Positions 45,021-54,774 of a stretch of DNA of 64,000 nt are shown here, piece by piece; position 1 is the first letter of the stretch, and the number at the start of each line of letters is the position of its first letter. This DNA comes from Peptoanaerobacter stomatis (GTDB lineage Bacteria; Bacillota; Clostridia; Peptostreptococcales; Filifactoraceae), in contig NZ_JH815225.1 in assembly GCF_000238095.2 (NCBI RefSeq), positions 1,812,030 through 1,876,029 of the forward strand. The letters are read 5' to 3'. The notes under the pieces were generated by a model. The model worked only from the letters and a program-made list of their open reading frames with translations, searched no databases and was not told where the DNA came from. Position numbers and translations under genes: made by a program.

Positions 45021-45971
45021 TTGAGTAAAGTAATGAGTTTATCAGAAGCTATATCTAAGTTTGTGGAAAATGGCGATTCCATATCATTAGGAGGTTTTAC
45101 AACTAATAGAAAACCTTATGCGGCTGTTCATGAGATACTTCGTCAAGGACAAAAAGATTTTGTAGTTTATGCAGGTCCGGCAGGAGGAGATTGGGATATG
45201 CTTATAGGAGAAGGCAGAGTTAAAGCATATATCAACTGCTATACAGCTAACTCAGGATATACAAACGTATCAAGAAGATTTAGAAAAAAAATAGAAGACG
45301 GTTCTTTAATATTTGAAGACTATTCACAAGATGCCATAATGTTGATGTTACATGCTGCATCACTTGGACTTCCTTATCTTCCTGTAAGACTTATGTTGGG
45401 TTCAGATGTTGCTGATAAATGGGGAATAACAAAGGAAGTAAGAGAAACTATCGAAAAACTTCCTAACGACAAGCTTGTTGAAGTTGAAAATCCGTTCAAA
45501 CCGGGAGAAAAAGTATTGGCGTTGCCTGTGCCTGAGCTTGACACAGCTATAATACACGTTCAAAAAGCATCGCCTGACGGAACTTGCTCAATAGAAGGAG
45601 ACGAGTTCCATGACATAGATATAGCCATTGCAGCTAAAAAATGTATAGTTACTTGCGAAGAACTTGTAACTGATGAAGAAATAAGATTAGATCCTTCAAA
45701 AAATTCCATACCAGGATTTTGCGTTAATGCAGTTGTTCATGCACCACATGGAGCACACCCATCACAAGTATATAATTATTATGATTATGATAAAGAATAT
45801 TATATAAATTATGATAAAGTGAGCAAGACTGATGAAGACTTCAAAGCCTTCTTAGACGAGTGGGTATATGGAACAAAAACTCATGAAGAGTACCTTGAAA
45901 AGCTCGGCGTTAATCGTTTACTTAAATATAAGAACGTTCCTGGATACGGATACGCAACAAAAGTTAAGTAG
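45021..45971 (+). CDS. gctA: glutaconate CoA-transferase subunit A
   Basis: Moves CoA from acetyl-CoA or glutaconyl-CoA to 2-hydroxyglutarate or glutaconate, together with GctB. 316 residues from the TTG at 45021, which has GGAGG 8 bases upstream and yields the family-typical N-terminus MSKVMSLSEAI; the longer frame from 44994 has no site. Signatures shared with the Acidaminococcus enzyme are LGGFTTNRKPYAAVHEILRQG, GGDWDMLIG, VKAYINCYTANSG and HGAHPSQVYNYYDYD. gctB follows after 14 bases. It is the first step specific to the hydroxyglutarate pathway. Confidence 0.96.
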   Translation: MSKVMSLSEAISKFVENGDSISLGGFTTNRKPYAAVHEILRQGQKDFVVYAGPAGGDWDMLIGEGRVKAYINCYTANSGYTNVSRRFRKKIEDGSLIFEDYSQDAIMLMLHAASLGLPYLPVRLMLGSDVADKWGITKEVRETIEKLPNDKLVEVENPFKPGEKVLALPVPELDTAIIHVQKASPDGTCSIEGDEFHDIDIAIAAKKCIVTCEELVTDEEIRLDPSKNSIPGFCVNAVVHAPHGAHPSQVYNYYDYDKEYYINYDKVSKTDEDFKAFLDEWVYGTKTHEEYLEKLGVNRLLKYKNVPGYGYATKVK

Positions 45972-45985
45972 GAGGGAAATATAAG

Positions 45986-46783
45986 ATGTCAAATTATTCA
46001 AATTATACAAATAAGGAAATGCAAGCAATAACAATTGCTAAAATAATAGAAGACGGACAAATAGTTATAGTTGGAACAGGATTACCACTAATAGGAGCAT
46101 CTCTTGCAAAAAGAGTATTTGCACCTAACTGCAAACTTATAGTGGAAAGTGGACTTATGGACTGCTCACCTATAGAAGTTCCAAGAAGTGTAGGGGATAA
46201 CAGATTTATGGCACATTGTGCTGTACAATGGCCTAATATAAGATTCATAGGATTTGAAACAAATGAATGGCTACACGATGAAAAAAGAATGATAGCGTTC
46301 ATAGGCGGAGCTGAAATAGATCCATATGGAAACGTAAACTCTACAAGCATGGGAGATTATAATCATCCTAAGACAAGATTTACGGGAAGTGGTGGAGCAA
46401 ACGGAATATCTACTTTTGTAAATACTGTTATAATGATGCAACATGAGAAACGTCGTTTCACAGATAAAATAGATTATATAACAAGTCCTGGATGGATAGA
46501 TGGACCTGAAGGAAGAACAAAAAAAGGACTTCCTTCAAATAGAGGACCTATTGCAGTAGTTACAGACAGAGGAGTTATGAAATTTGACGAAAAGACTAAG
46601 AGAATGTATCTACATGGATATTATCCTACTTCATCACCTGAAGATGTAAAAGAAAATACAGGATTTGATATAGACGTATCAAGAGCAGTACCTCTTGAAG
46701 CACCGGATCCTGAAGTAATAAGAATGATAAGAGAAGAAATAGATCCGGGACAAGCATTCATAAAAGTTCCGAAAGAAGCTTAA
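45986..46783 (+). CDS. gctB: glutaconate CoA-transferase subunit B
   Basis: A 265-residue subunit that carries the catalytic glutamate forming the enzyme-CoA thioester; this is Glu54 in IVESGLMDCSP, the same position as in the Acidaminococcus enzyme. Other conserved parts are GTGLPLIGASLAKRVFAP, DPYGNVNSTSMGDY, FTGSGGANG and the C-terminal EEIDPGQAFI. AGGAGGG precedes the ATG. It forms a hetero-oligomer with GctA. Confidence 0.97.
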   Translation: MSNYSNYTNKEMQAITIAKIIEDGQIVIVGTGLPLIGASLAKRVFAPNCKLIVESGLMDCSPIEVPRSVGDNRFMAHCAVQWPNIRFIGFETNEWLHDEKRMIAFIGGAEIDPYGNVNSTSMGDYNHPKTRFTGSGGANGISTFVNTVIMMQHEKRRFTDKIDYITSPGWIDGPEGRTKKGLPSNRGPIAVVTDRGVMKFDEKTKRMYLHGYYPTSSPEDVKENTGFDIDVSRAVPLEAPDPEVIRMIREEIDPGQAFIKVPKEA

Positions 46784-46816
46784 TAAAAATAATATTAAAG
46801 ATTTTCGTAAATAGAA

Positions 46817-47404
46817 ATGCTAAATAAATTACACATAGATATCATGAAAAAAATAGATCGGCTAAAAAATATTTTATTGCGCCTGTCAATACCTAAAGAA
46901 AATCAAACTATAGGATATATAATAGCTGAACATTTTGACAATGATAAAAAAGAGGAGGAATTTATTGATAAATATATAGAGTATGTCGTTCCGGGAAAAA
47001 AGAATATAAATGAAGTCATAATATATTTTAACGAATTGTTTGACTTAGAAAAAATTGCTTTTGATGATATACCTAAAAAATATTATAATTTGATGCTTCT
47101 GAATGCAAAGCTTAAATTGACAGTAAAAAATAATAATTCTGATAAAACTGACCTTGATTTCGTGGTATTTAAACTTAAAGATACAAAGAAAAATAAATCT
47201 TTGCTTGATACAAGAAAAACGGATATAAAAAATGAAGATGTAATTTTAGTATTTGAAAATCAAAGCGATTATGTATATTCCAACTTGAATTGGCTGAATG
47301 TATATATGTATTTATGTTTAGGTATAAGTGAGCATGATTATTATAACAGAACTGTAAATTTATCGGAATATATTTATAATTTAAAAGAGTTTTACGGTTT
47401 ATAA
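46817..47404 (+). CDS. unknown protein between gctB and gcdA
   Basis: 195 residues, lysine- and asparagine-rich, soluble, with no signal peptide, membrane segment, cysteine motif or recognised domain. The middle (about 100-155) alternates hydrophobic and polar residues like a beta-rich domain (LKLTVKN, DFVVFKLKD, DVILVFENQ); the ends look helical. There is no convincing ribosome site before ATG 46817 or the next in-frame ATG 46844, so translation may be weak or coupled. It fills the space between gctB and gcdA, 33 bases after one and 35 before the other, which argues for co-transcription. A structural or regulatory part in glutamate fermentation is possible but unproven. Confidence 0.62.
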   Translation: MLNKLHIDIMKKIDRLKNILLRLSIPKENQTIGYIIAEHFDNDKKEEEFIDKYIEYVVPGKKNINEVIIYFNELFDLEKIAFDDIPKKYYNLMLLNAKLKLTVKNNNSDKTDLDFVVFKLKDTKKNKSLLDTRKTDIKNEDVILVFENQSDYVYSNLNWLNVYMYLCLGISEHDYYNRTVNLSEYIYNLKEFYGL

Positions 47405-47439
47405 GAACATATAAAAAATAATAGAAAGGTGATTACAGT

Positions 47440-49200
47440 ATGGGAAATTATTCAATGAACTCATATTTTCAAAATATGCCTCAAGTAGGGAAAAAAGTGA
47501 CTTCATCCAATGCTGAAAATAGAGAATTATTCAAAGAAGTAGAAGCTCATATTCATACACTTATAGAAGAAGCCGTTGCTTTCGGAAGAAGTGATGAATC
47601 TTTAAATAAATCAGGACAACTTACTGCAAAACAAAGAATAGAAGAGCTAATAGACGAAGGAACTTGGTGCCCTCTAAACACTATATTCAACCCTGAAGAA
47701 AATCCTGACGGTTCAACTGGTATATTAAAAGGACTTGGAAAAATTGAAGGTAAATGGGCTGTAATAGTGGCATCTGATAACAAAAAATTAGCAGGTGCAT
47801 GGATACCGGGACAAGCTGAAAACTTACTTAGAGCATCAGATACTGCAAAAAGACTTGGTATACCTCTTGTATATATACTAAATTGCAGTGGTGTTAAGTT
47901 GGACGTACAAGAAAAAGTGTACCCTAACAGACGTGGTGGCGGTACACCGTTTTATAGAAATGCAGAGCTTGCACAAATGGGTATTCCGGTAATTGTAGGT
48001 ATATATGGAACAAACCCTGCAGGTGGTGGATATCACTCAATAAGCCCTACAATACTTATAGCGCACAAAGATGCAAATATGGCAGTAGGTGGAGCAGGTA
48101 TACTTGGAGGTATGAATCCAAAAGGATTTATAGATGAAGAAAGTGCAGAACAAATAATAGATGCTAACTTAAAAGCTGGAAAAGTTGATCCTCCGGGTTC
48201 AGTAGGAGTTCATTTTGAACAAACAGGATTTTTCAGAGAAGTATATCAAGAAGAAGAAGGTGTACTTGAAGCTATAAGAAAATATATGAGCTATATACCT
48301 GCATATAATCTTGAGTTTTTCAGAGTAGATGAACCGAAGCTTCCTGCGTTGTTGCAAGACGAACTTTACGATGTAGTGCCTATGAACCAAAAAAGAAGTT
48401 ATGACGTATATGATGTAATAGGAAGATTATTTGACAACTCAGAATTCTTGGAATATAAAAAAGGCTACGGACCTGAGATGGTAACAGGACTTGCAAAAGT
48501 AAACGGACTTCTTGTAGGGGTAGTTGCCAATTCACAAGGTCTGCTTATGAAATATCCTGAATACAAAGAAAACTCTATAGGTATAGGTGGTAAATTGTAT
48601 CGTCAGGGATTAATCAAGATGAATGAATTCGTTACACTTTGCGGTAGAGATAAATTACCGATAGTTTGGATACAAGATACTACAGGTATAGATGTAGGAG
48701 ATGATGCGGAAAAAGCTGAACTTCTTGGACTTGGACAATCTCTTATATACTCAATACAAAATTCAGACGTACCTCAAATGCAAATAACACTTAGAAAAGG
48801 TACAGCAGCAGCTCACTATGTACTTGGAGGACCTCAAGGAAATGATACAAATGCGTTCTCAATAGGTACAGCAGCTACTGAAATCTATGTTATGAGTGGA
48901 GAAACAGCTGCAGTTGCGATGTATTCAAGAAGACTTGTAAAAGACAAAAAAGATGGCAAAGATTTGCAACCTACAATAGATAAAATGAATGATCTTATCA
49001 ACGACTATACAGCAAAATCAAGACCTGATGCTTGTGCAAAATATGGTTTTGTAGATGAAATAGTGGATATGGTGCTTTTAAGAAATTATGTAGAAGCATT
49101 TACAGAAAGTTCATATCAAAATCCGAAATCAATATGTGCATTCCATCAAATGCTTACACCAAGAGCTCTTAGAGATTATGATAATGTATTTAAAAAATAA
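47440..49200 (+). CDS. gcdA: glutaconyl-CoA decarboxylase alpha subunit (carboxyltransferase)
   Basis: A 586-residue soluble subunit that moves the carboxyl group of glutaconyl-CoA onto the biotin of GcdC, leaving crotonyl-CoA. A two-half crotonase-fold carboxyltransferase: N-half with NRRGGGTPFYRNAELAQMGIP and GTNPAGGGYHSISP, C-half with WIQDTTGIDVGDDAEKAELLGLG and the glycine-rich YVLGGPQGND region. Length agrees with the Acidaminococcus and Clostridium enzymes. AAAGGTGA precedes the ATG. It is separated from its partner subunits gcdDCB by gctAB. A strong terminator follows. Confidence 0.97.
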   Translation: MGNYSMNSYFQNMPQVGKKVTSSNAENRELFKEVEAHIHTLIEEAVAFGRSDESLNKSGQLTAKQRIEELIDEGTWCPLNTIFNPEENPDGSTGILKGLGKIEGKWAVIVASDNKKLAGAWIPGQAENLLRASDTAKRLGIPLVYILNCSGVKLDVQEKVYPNRRGGGTPFYRNAELAQMGIPVIVGIYGTNPAGGGYHSISPTILIAHKDANMAVGGAGILGGMNPKGFIDEESAEQIIDANLKAGKVDPPGSVGVHFEQTGFFREVYQEEEGVLEAIRKYMSYIPAYNLEFFRVDEPKLPALLQDELYDVVPMNQKRSYDVYDVIGRLFDNSEFLEYKKGYGPEMVTGLAKVNGLLVGVVANSQGLLMKYPEYKENSIGIGGKLYRQGLIKMNEFVTLCGRDKLPIVWIQDTTGIDVGDDAEKAELLGLGQSLIYSIQNSDVPQMQITLRKGTAAAHYVLGGPQGNDTNAFSIGTAATEIYVMSGETAAVAMYSRRLVKDKKDGKDLQPTIDKMNDLINDYTAKSRPDACAKYGFVDEIVDMVLLRNYVEAFTESSYQNPKSICAFHQMLTPRALRDYDNVFKK

Positions 49201-49212
49201 TTTTTAATTATA

Positions 49213-49262
49213 AAAAGCTATATGCAGACATAATGTTTATGTTTGTATATAGCTTTTTTTTA
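49213..49262 (+). terminator. terminator after gcdA
   Basis: AAAGCTATAT...ATATAGCTTT stem with additional inner pairing (GCAGACATAA / TTATGTTTGT), followed by eight T's. It ends the gct-gcdA unit before gltS. Confidence 0.88.
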
Positions 49263-49404
49263 TGTTGATTAAAAAATAAAATTCAGTATATAAAATATAA
49301 TAGCTGTTTAGTTTATACTTATACCTAATAAAATAATGGATATTTTTAATTCATAATAATAAAAAGTAATAATTGTTATTTGTATTAATTAAGTGCTTTT
49401 TTAT

Positions 49405-49692
49405 TTTATACTAATTTCTGATAGAGCAATAGATAATTTATATGAGAAGGTAATAAATTCTTGTTATATATTATTAGATTTATAAAATTCTGTTTTCAAA
49501 GTGTTCTATCAGGTATTGGTATTATAGGGTTATTGAAATAGGTTTTAGTATAAGCTATATTCAAATTGTTTTGCGTGGCAAATTGTTAAGACTTATATAA
49601 ATTATAGCCTTTATAGATGTTTATAAAAAAATCTCTGAGCAAAATATATTTGGACATAGTATTAAAAAATATCTATGTTTATTAGATGATAA
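49405..49692. repeat. intergenic palindromic elements, copy B (two modules in tandem)
   Basis: Module 1 (49405-49540) matches copy F. Module 2 (49541-49692) matches the reverse strand of copy A in order: ATTCAAATTGTTTTGC, then TTTATAAAAAA, then AGCAAAATATATTT, then the CATTAGATAA-like end (here TATTAGATGA). It lies between gcdA and gltS. Confidence 0.65.
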
Positions 49693-49719
49693 TATTAATT
49701 TTTTGAGGAGAGTGATTCT

Positions 49720-50934
49720 TTGGAAAGAACAGTATTGGAATTAGGAATGTTTGAGACTTTATTCATTGCAGTGTTGGCTATATATTTGGGAGAATTTTTG
49801 AGAGCCAAAATTTATCTTTTAAAAAAATATTGTCTTCCGGCATCAGTTGTAGGAGGAACAATAGTTGCAATTATTTCTTTGATATTTTATTATGCCGACA
49901 TCTTTGAATTTAATTTTGATTATAAGACGGTAAATACTTTGTTTTATTGTCTTTTCTTTGCAGCAAGCGGGGCTGCAGCAAGTATGTCGCTTCTAAAACA
50001 AGGTGGTAAATTGGTAATTATATTCGCTGTACTTGCAGCGTTGTTGTCGGCTTTGCAAAATGCAGTAGCGCTTGGAGTTGGTGGAGTGTTTGGAATAAAT
50101 CCGCTTATATCAATGATGACAGGTAGTATTCCTATGACAGGAGGTCATGGAAATGCGGCGTCTTTTGCTCCTATAGCAGTAGAGGCAGGAGCCACAGAAG
50201 CATTAGAGGTGGCTATATCGGCTGCAACATTCGGGCTTATAGCAGGTTCTATACTTGGAGGACCGTTCGGTAATTTTATGATAAAAAGATTTCATTTTGA
50301 AAATCCTGCTTTAGACGGAAAAGATGATGAAAAAAGTAGCAGCGAAGCAAAAGTTATGGTTGACAAAAACAATGTTATACAAGCAGTTTTGCTTATGTGC
50401 GTTGCTTGTGGTATAGGTCAAATAATGTTTTTGCTTTTGAAACACATAGGTTGGGATTTGCCTATACATGTCTGCTGTATGTTTGGTGGCATAGTTATAA
50501 GAATTGTGTACGATTATAGAAAAAATGACTATGAAAACTTGTACGAAGCCATAGATGCTGTCGGAGAATTTTCTCTTGCTCTGTTCGTGTCGATGTCTAT
50601 AATTTCTATGAAATTGTGGCAACTTTCAGGTTTGGGTATGTCTCTTATAGCGTTGTTAGTTGCACAAATAGTGCTTATAGTATTGTTTTGCTATTTTATT
50701 ACTTTCCGCTTGCTCGGCAAAAATTATGATGCCGCAGTAATGGCGGTAGGTCATATGGGATTTGGCTTAGGTGCTGTGCCGGTATCTATGACGACTATGC
50801 AGACAGTTTGCAAAAAATATAGGTATTCAAAATTAGCATTTTTTGTAGTGCCTGTAATAGGAGGCTTTATAAGCAATATAACCAATGCAATGATAATTAC
50901 TAAATTCTTGGATTTTGCCAAAAGCCTTGTGTAA
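49720..50934 (+). CDS. gltS: sodium/glutamate symporter
   Basis: Imports glutamate with Na+. A 404-residue GltS-family protein with about ten hydrophobic segments; the hallmark GSIPMTGGHGNAASFAP loop is near residues 130-150 and a second related loop reads AVGHMGFGLGAVPVSM near the C-terminus, as expected for the inverted two-fold structure. The start is TTG with GAGGAGAG about 7 bases before it. It is placed between gcdA and hgdC, so it supplies the substrate of the surrounding pathway and uses the Na+ gradient made by GcdB. A terminator follows. Confidence 0.93.
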   Translation: MERTVLELGMFETLFIAVLAIYLGEFLRAKIYLLKKYCLPASVVGGTIVAIISLIFYYADIFEFNFDYKTVNTLFYCLFFAASGAAASMSLLKQGGKLVIIFAVLAALLSALQNAVALGVGGVFGINPLISMMTGSIPMTGGHGNAASFAPIAVEAGATEALEVAISAATFGLIAGSILGGPFGNFMIKRFHFENPALDGKDDEKSSSEAKVMVDKNNVIQAVLLMCVACGIGQIMFLLLKHIGWDLPIHVCCMFGGIVIRIVYDYRKNDYENLYEAIDAVGEFSLALFVSMSIISMKLWQLSGLGMSLIALLVAQIVLIVLFCYFITFRLLGKNYDAAVMAVGHMGFGLGAVPVSMTTMQTVCKKYRYSKLAFFVVPVIGGFISNITNAMIITKFLDFAKSLV

Positions 50935-51015
50935 TTATAATATATTAATATTGAAACTATAAAATTCTGTAAATAATTTTTTACAAAAATTTTAAAAAAA
51001 ATTAAAACTGATACT

Positions 51016-51056
51016 AAAAAAGTTCACTTAGTCTTGCAATTAAGTGGGCTTTTTTA
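51016..51056 (+). terminator. terminator after gltS
   Basis: GTTCACTTA...TAAGTGGGC stem, 10-base loop, flanked by A's and ending in six T's. Confidence 0.85.
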
Positions 51057-51286
51057 TTTTTTGAAATATTTCTTGCAAAAATTGATTTAAAAAATATACA
51101 AATAGGCTATAGTATGATATAATATATTATGTAAAAGAAAATATTTTTTATGATGTTATGTTTTAGTTATGATTTGCTGTAGATTTGAGTTAAAAATGCA
51201 ATAAATAATTCAAAAGGATAGCGTTTTATATATAAAATATAATTTATCATTTGAAAACTTTAAATTATATTAAAAAGGGTGATTTA
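51057..51286. other. hgdC upstream region
   Basis: AT-rich. TATACA, 17 bases and TATAAT (ending near 51121) is a weak promoter candidate. Nothing else was recognised. Confidence 0.35.
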
Positions 51287-52084
51287 ATGGAAGATAAAGT
51301 ATATACTTTGGGTGTAGATATAGGTTCAACGGCTTCTAAGTGTATAATCCTTGAAGACGGAAAAAATATAGTTGCAAAGGCTATAATAGACGTCGGTGCA
51401 GGAACATCAGGACCGTCAAGAGCAATCAAAGAGGTTTTGGAAAATGCAAATTTAAAAAGAGAAGATATAAAATATATAGCAGCTACAGGATACGGTAGAA
51501 ATTCTCTTGAAGAGGCTGATTTCCAAATGTCAGAGTTATCTTGCCATGCAAAAGGGGCTTACTTTTTATTCCCTAATGTTAGAACTATAATAGATATAGG
51601 AGGTCAAGACTCAAAGGCTCTTAAAATTGATGATAACGGTATGCTTGAAAATTTTGTTATGAATGATAAGTGTGCTGCCGGTACAGGAAGATTTTTGGAC
51701 GTTATTGCCAAGGTATTGGAAGTAACATTGGATGATTTGGAAAAATTGGATGAAAAATCTACAAAAGATGTAACTATAAGCTCTACATGTACTGTATTTG
51801 CAGAGTCTGAAGTAATCTCTCAGCTTGCAAAAGGCACAAAAATTGAAGATATAGTCAAAGGCATACACACTTCAATTGCAAGTCGTGTAGGCTCGCTTGC
51901 AAAAAGAGTAGGTCTTAGAGATGATGTTATAATGACAGGTGGTGTTGCGCTTAATAAAGGTATGGTAAGAGCGCTTGAAAACAATATAGGTTTTAAAATA
52001 CACACAAGCGAATACTGTCAGTTAAACGGAGCACTTGGAGCGGCGCTTTTTGCTTATCAAAAATATATGCATAAGACAAAATAA
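51287..52084 (+). CDS. hgdC: 2-hydroxyglutaryl-CoA dehydratase activator (archerase)
   Basis: A 265-residue ATPase that fires an electron into HgdAB at low potential. ASKHA fold with the phosphate loop [11 protein letters not shown] at the N-terminus and GGVALNKG near the C-terminus. Two cysteines, in [10 protein letters not shown] and [12 protein letters not shown], would each donate one pair of ligands to the single [4Fe-4S] cluster bridging the homodimer. ATG 51287 has AAGGGTGA upstream; the longer frame from 51251 has none. It is followed by hgdA after 187 bases. Confidence 0.95.
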   Translation: MEDKVYTLGVDIGSTASKCIILEDGKNIVAKAIIDVGAGTSGPSRAIKEVLENANLKREDIKYIAATGYGRNSLEEADFQMSELSCHAKGAYFLFPNVRTIIDIGGQDSKALKIDDNGMLENFVMNDKCAAGTGRFLDVIAKVLEVTLDDLEKLDEKSTKDVTISSTCTVFAESEVISQLAKGTKIEDIVKGIHTSIASRVGSLAKRVGLRDDVIMTGGVALNKGMVRALENNIGFKIHTSEYCQLNGALGAALFAYQKYMHKTK

Positions 52085-52271
52085 GTTTATAAAAAGCGTA
52101 TGCAGACTTTTTAATACATTAAAATATAAATTCATTTAGTAATGAATATGAGTTTATAAAATAAACAACATTATTTTGTGCTCATAGTTGTGATATACAT
52201 TATAAATTTTATAAAAATTGAGAAGTATCAATTTTAAATATGAAAAATTTAATTTATAGGAGGACATTATT

Positions 52272-53597
52272 ATGGCTGGTAAAATGGAAAAATTACCGAA
52301 CAAAACACCAAGACCTATAGAAGGTCACAAACCTGCTGCGGCTATATTAAGAGGCGTAGTGGACAAAGTTTATAACAATGCTTGGGAAGCAAAAAGAAGA
52401 GGAGAATTGGTAGGTTGGAGTTCATCAAAATTCCCTATAGAATTGGCTAAGGCATTTGACTTAAATGTAGTTTATCCTGAAAATCATGCGGCTACAACAG
52501 CAGCAAAAAAAGACGGATTGAGACTTTGCCAAGCGGCTGAAGATATGGGATATGATAACGATATATGCGGATACGCAAGAATAAGTCTTGCGCTTGCAGC
52601 CGGTGAGCCTACAGATTCAAGAAGAATGCCTCAGCCTGATTTCTTGCTTTGCTGTAACAATATCTGTAATATGATGACAAAATGGTATGAAAATATAGCA
52701 AGAATGCACAATATACCTCTAATAATGATAGATATACCATTTTCAAATACGGTAGATGTACCGGAAGAAAAAGTGGATTACTTAATAGGACAGTTTAACC
52801 ATGCAATAAAACAATTAGAAGAACTTACAGGCAAAAAATTTGACGAGAAAAAATTTGAAGATGCATGTTCACTTGCCAACAGAACTGCGTCTGCATGGCT
52901 TAAAGCTTGTAACTACATGGGAGTAAAACCGTCTCCTCTAAGCGGATTTGACCTTTTCAACCACATGGCTGACATTGTTACTGCAAGATGTGACGAAGAT
53001 GCAGCATTTGGATTTGAATTACTTGCTCAAGAATTCGAGCAATCTATAAAAGACGGAACTTCAACTTGGGAATATCCGGAAGAACATAGAATATTATTTG
53101 AAGGTATACCTTGCTGGCCTGGTTTAAGACATTTGTATGAGCCTTTAAAAGACAACGGAGTTAATGTAACAGCCGTAGTTTATGCACCTGCATTCGGATT
53201 TAAATATAATAATGTTAGAGAAATGGCTGCAGCTTATTGTAAAGCTCCTTGCTCAGTTTGTATAGAAACAGGTGTTGAGTGGAGAGAAACAATGGCAAAA
53301 GAAAACGGTATAAGTGGAGCGCTTGTAAACTACAATCGTAGCTGCAAACCTTGGAGTGGTGCTATGCCTGAGATAGAAAGAAGATGGAAAGAAGACCTTG
53401 GCATACCTGTAGTTCACTTTGACGGAGACCAGGCAGATGAGAGAAACTTCTCAACAGAACAGTACAACACAAGAGTACAAGGTTTAGTTGAAATAATGCA
53501 AGAAAGAAAAGAAGAAAGACTTGCAAAAGGCGAAGAAGTTTACACTAATTTTGAAAATACAAAAGAAACAGATTGGTCAAAAGAAACATTAAAATAA
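52272..53597 (+). CDS. hgdA: 2-hydroxyglutaryl-CoA dehydratase alpha subunit
   Basis: With HgdB removes water from (R)-2-hydroxyglutaryl-CoA by a ketyl-radical mechanism. 441 residues; the family-typical N-terminal PAAAILRGVVDKVYNNAWEAK leads to a cluster-binding region with LLCCNNICNMMTKW, and later cysteines in PCSVCIETG and YNRSCKPWSGAMPE. TAGGAGGA precedes the ATG. hgdB starts 7 bases beyond the stop. Length is a little shorter than the Acidaminococcus subunit (about 477). Confidence 0.96.
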   Translation: MAGKMEKLPNKTPRPIEGHKPAAAILRGVVDKVYNNAWEAKRRGELVGWSSSKFPIELAKAFDLNVVYPENHAATTAAKKDGLRLCQAAEDMGYDNDICGYARISLALAAGEPTDSRRMPQPDFLLCCNNICNMMTKWYENIARMHNIPLIMIDIPFSNTVDVPEEKVDYLIGQFNHAIKQLEELTGKKFDEKKFEDACSLANRTASAWLKACNYMGVKPSPLSGFDLFNHMADIVTARCDEDAAFGFELLAQEFEQSIKDGTSTWEYPEEHRILFEGIPCWPGLRHLYEPLKDNGVNVTAVVYAPAFGFKYNNVREMAAAYCKAPCSVCIETGVEWRETMAKENGISGALVNYNRSCKPWSGAMPEIERRWKEDLGIPVVHFDGDQADERNFSTEQYNTRVQGLVEIMQERKEERLAKGEEVYTNFENTKETDWSKETLK

Positions 53598-53604
53598 GGA
53601 GAAA

Positions 53605-54759
53605 ATGGCGATGAGTGAAATAAAAGAATTGTTAGAACAATTTAGCTATTATGCTAATAATCCAAGAAAACAACTTGATAAATACCTTGCACAAGGTAAA
53701 AAAGCTGCAGGAGTATTTCCATATTATGCACCTGAGGAAATAATATATGCTGCAGGAGTAGTTCCGTTTGGTGTATGGGGCGGACAAGGTCCGATAGAAA
53801 GAGCAAAAGAATATTTCCCTACTTTTTATTATTCATTAGCTCTTAGATGTTTGGAAATGGCTCTTGACGGTACATTGGACGGTTTATCAGCTTCAATGAT
53901 TACTACATTGGATGACACATTAAGACCATTTTCACAAAACTACAAAGTGAGTGCCGGCAGAAAAATACCTATGATATTTTTAAATCATGGACAACATAGA
54001 AAAGAAGAATTCGGAAAAATATATAACGCAAAAATATTTAAAAAAGCAAAAGAAGAATTGGAAAAAATATGCGATGTAAAAGTTACAGACGAAAGCTTGA
54101 AAAAAGCATTTGAAGTTTATAACGAAAACAGAGCTGAAAAAAGAAAATTTATAAAATTGGCAGGAACTCATCCGCAATCTATAAAAGCATCAGACAGATG
54201 TTATGTTCTGAAAAGTTCATACTTCATGCTTAAAGACGAGCATACTGCTTTATTGAAAGAATTGAATGCAAAATTAGAGCAATTACCTGAAGAAAGCTGG
54301 GACGGAGTAAAAGTAGTTACAAGCGGAATTATAACAGACAATCCTGGATTGCTTGAAGTATTCGACAACTATAAAGTTTGCATAGTTGCAGATGACGTAG
54401 CACATGAATCAAGAGGACTTAAAGTAGACATAGACCTAAGCATAGAAGATCCTATGATGGCACTTGCAGATCAATTTGCACGTATGGACGAAGATCCTAT
54501 ATTATACGATCCTGATATAACAAAACGTCCTAAATATGTGCTTGATTTGGCAAAAGAAAACGGAGCGGACGGCTGTCTGTTATTTATGATGAACTTTAAT
54601 GACACAGAAGAAATGGAATACCCTTCATTAAAGAAAGCATTTGATGAAGCGAAAGTTCCGCTTATAAAAATGGGATATGACCAACAAATGGTAGACTTCG
54701 GACAAGTTAAGACACAACTTGAAACATTTAATGAAATAGTACAAATGAATAGATTTTAA
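53605..54759 (+). CDS. hgdB: 2-hydroxyglutaryl-CoA dehydratase beta subunit
   Basis: A 384-residue partner of HgdA, with its own iron-sulfur site in this family. N-terminal FPYYAPEEIIYAAGVVPFGVWGGQGP, then LRCLEMALDG, and a C-terminal NGADGCLLFMMNFNDTEEMEYP that is characteristic of HgdB. Two ATGs are possible: 53605 (3 bases after AGGAG) and 53611 (9 bases after); the second gives MSEIKELLEQ and is slightly better spaced. An LRR protein gene follows after 15 bases on the same transcript. Confidence 0.96.
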   Translation: MAMSEIKELLEQFSYYANNPRKQLDKYLAQGKKAAGVFPYYAPEEIIYAAGVVPFGVWGGQGPIERAKEYFPTFYYSLALRCLEMALDGTLDGLSASMITTLDDTLRPFSQNYKVSAGRKIPMIFLNHGQHRKEEFGKIYNAKIFKKAKEELEKICDVKVTDESLKKAFEVYNENRAEKRKFIKLAGTHPQSIKASDRCYVLKSSYFMLKDEHTALLKELNAKLEQLPEESWDGVKVVTSGIITDNPGLLEVFDNYKVCIVADDVAHESRGLKVDIDLSIEDPMMALADQFARMDEDPILYDPDITKRPKYVLDLAKENGADGCLLFMMNFNDTEEMEYPSLKKAFDEAKVPLIKMGYDQQMVDFGQVKTQLETFNEIVQMNRF

Positions 54760-54774
54760 TTAGGAGGCAGGCCA

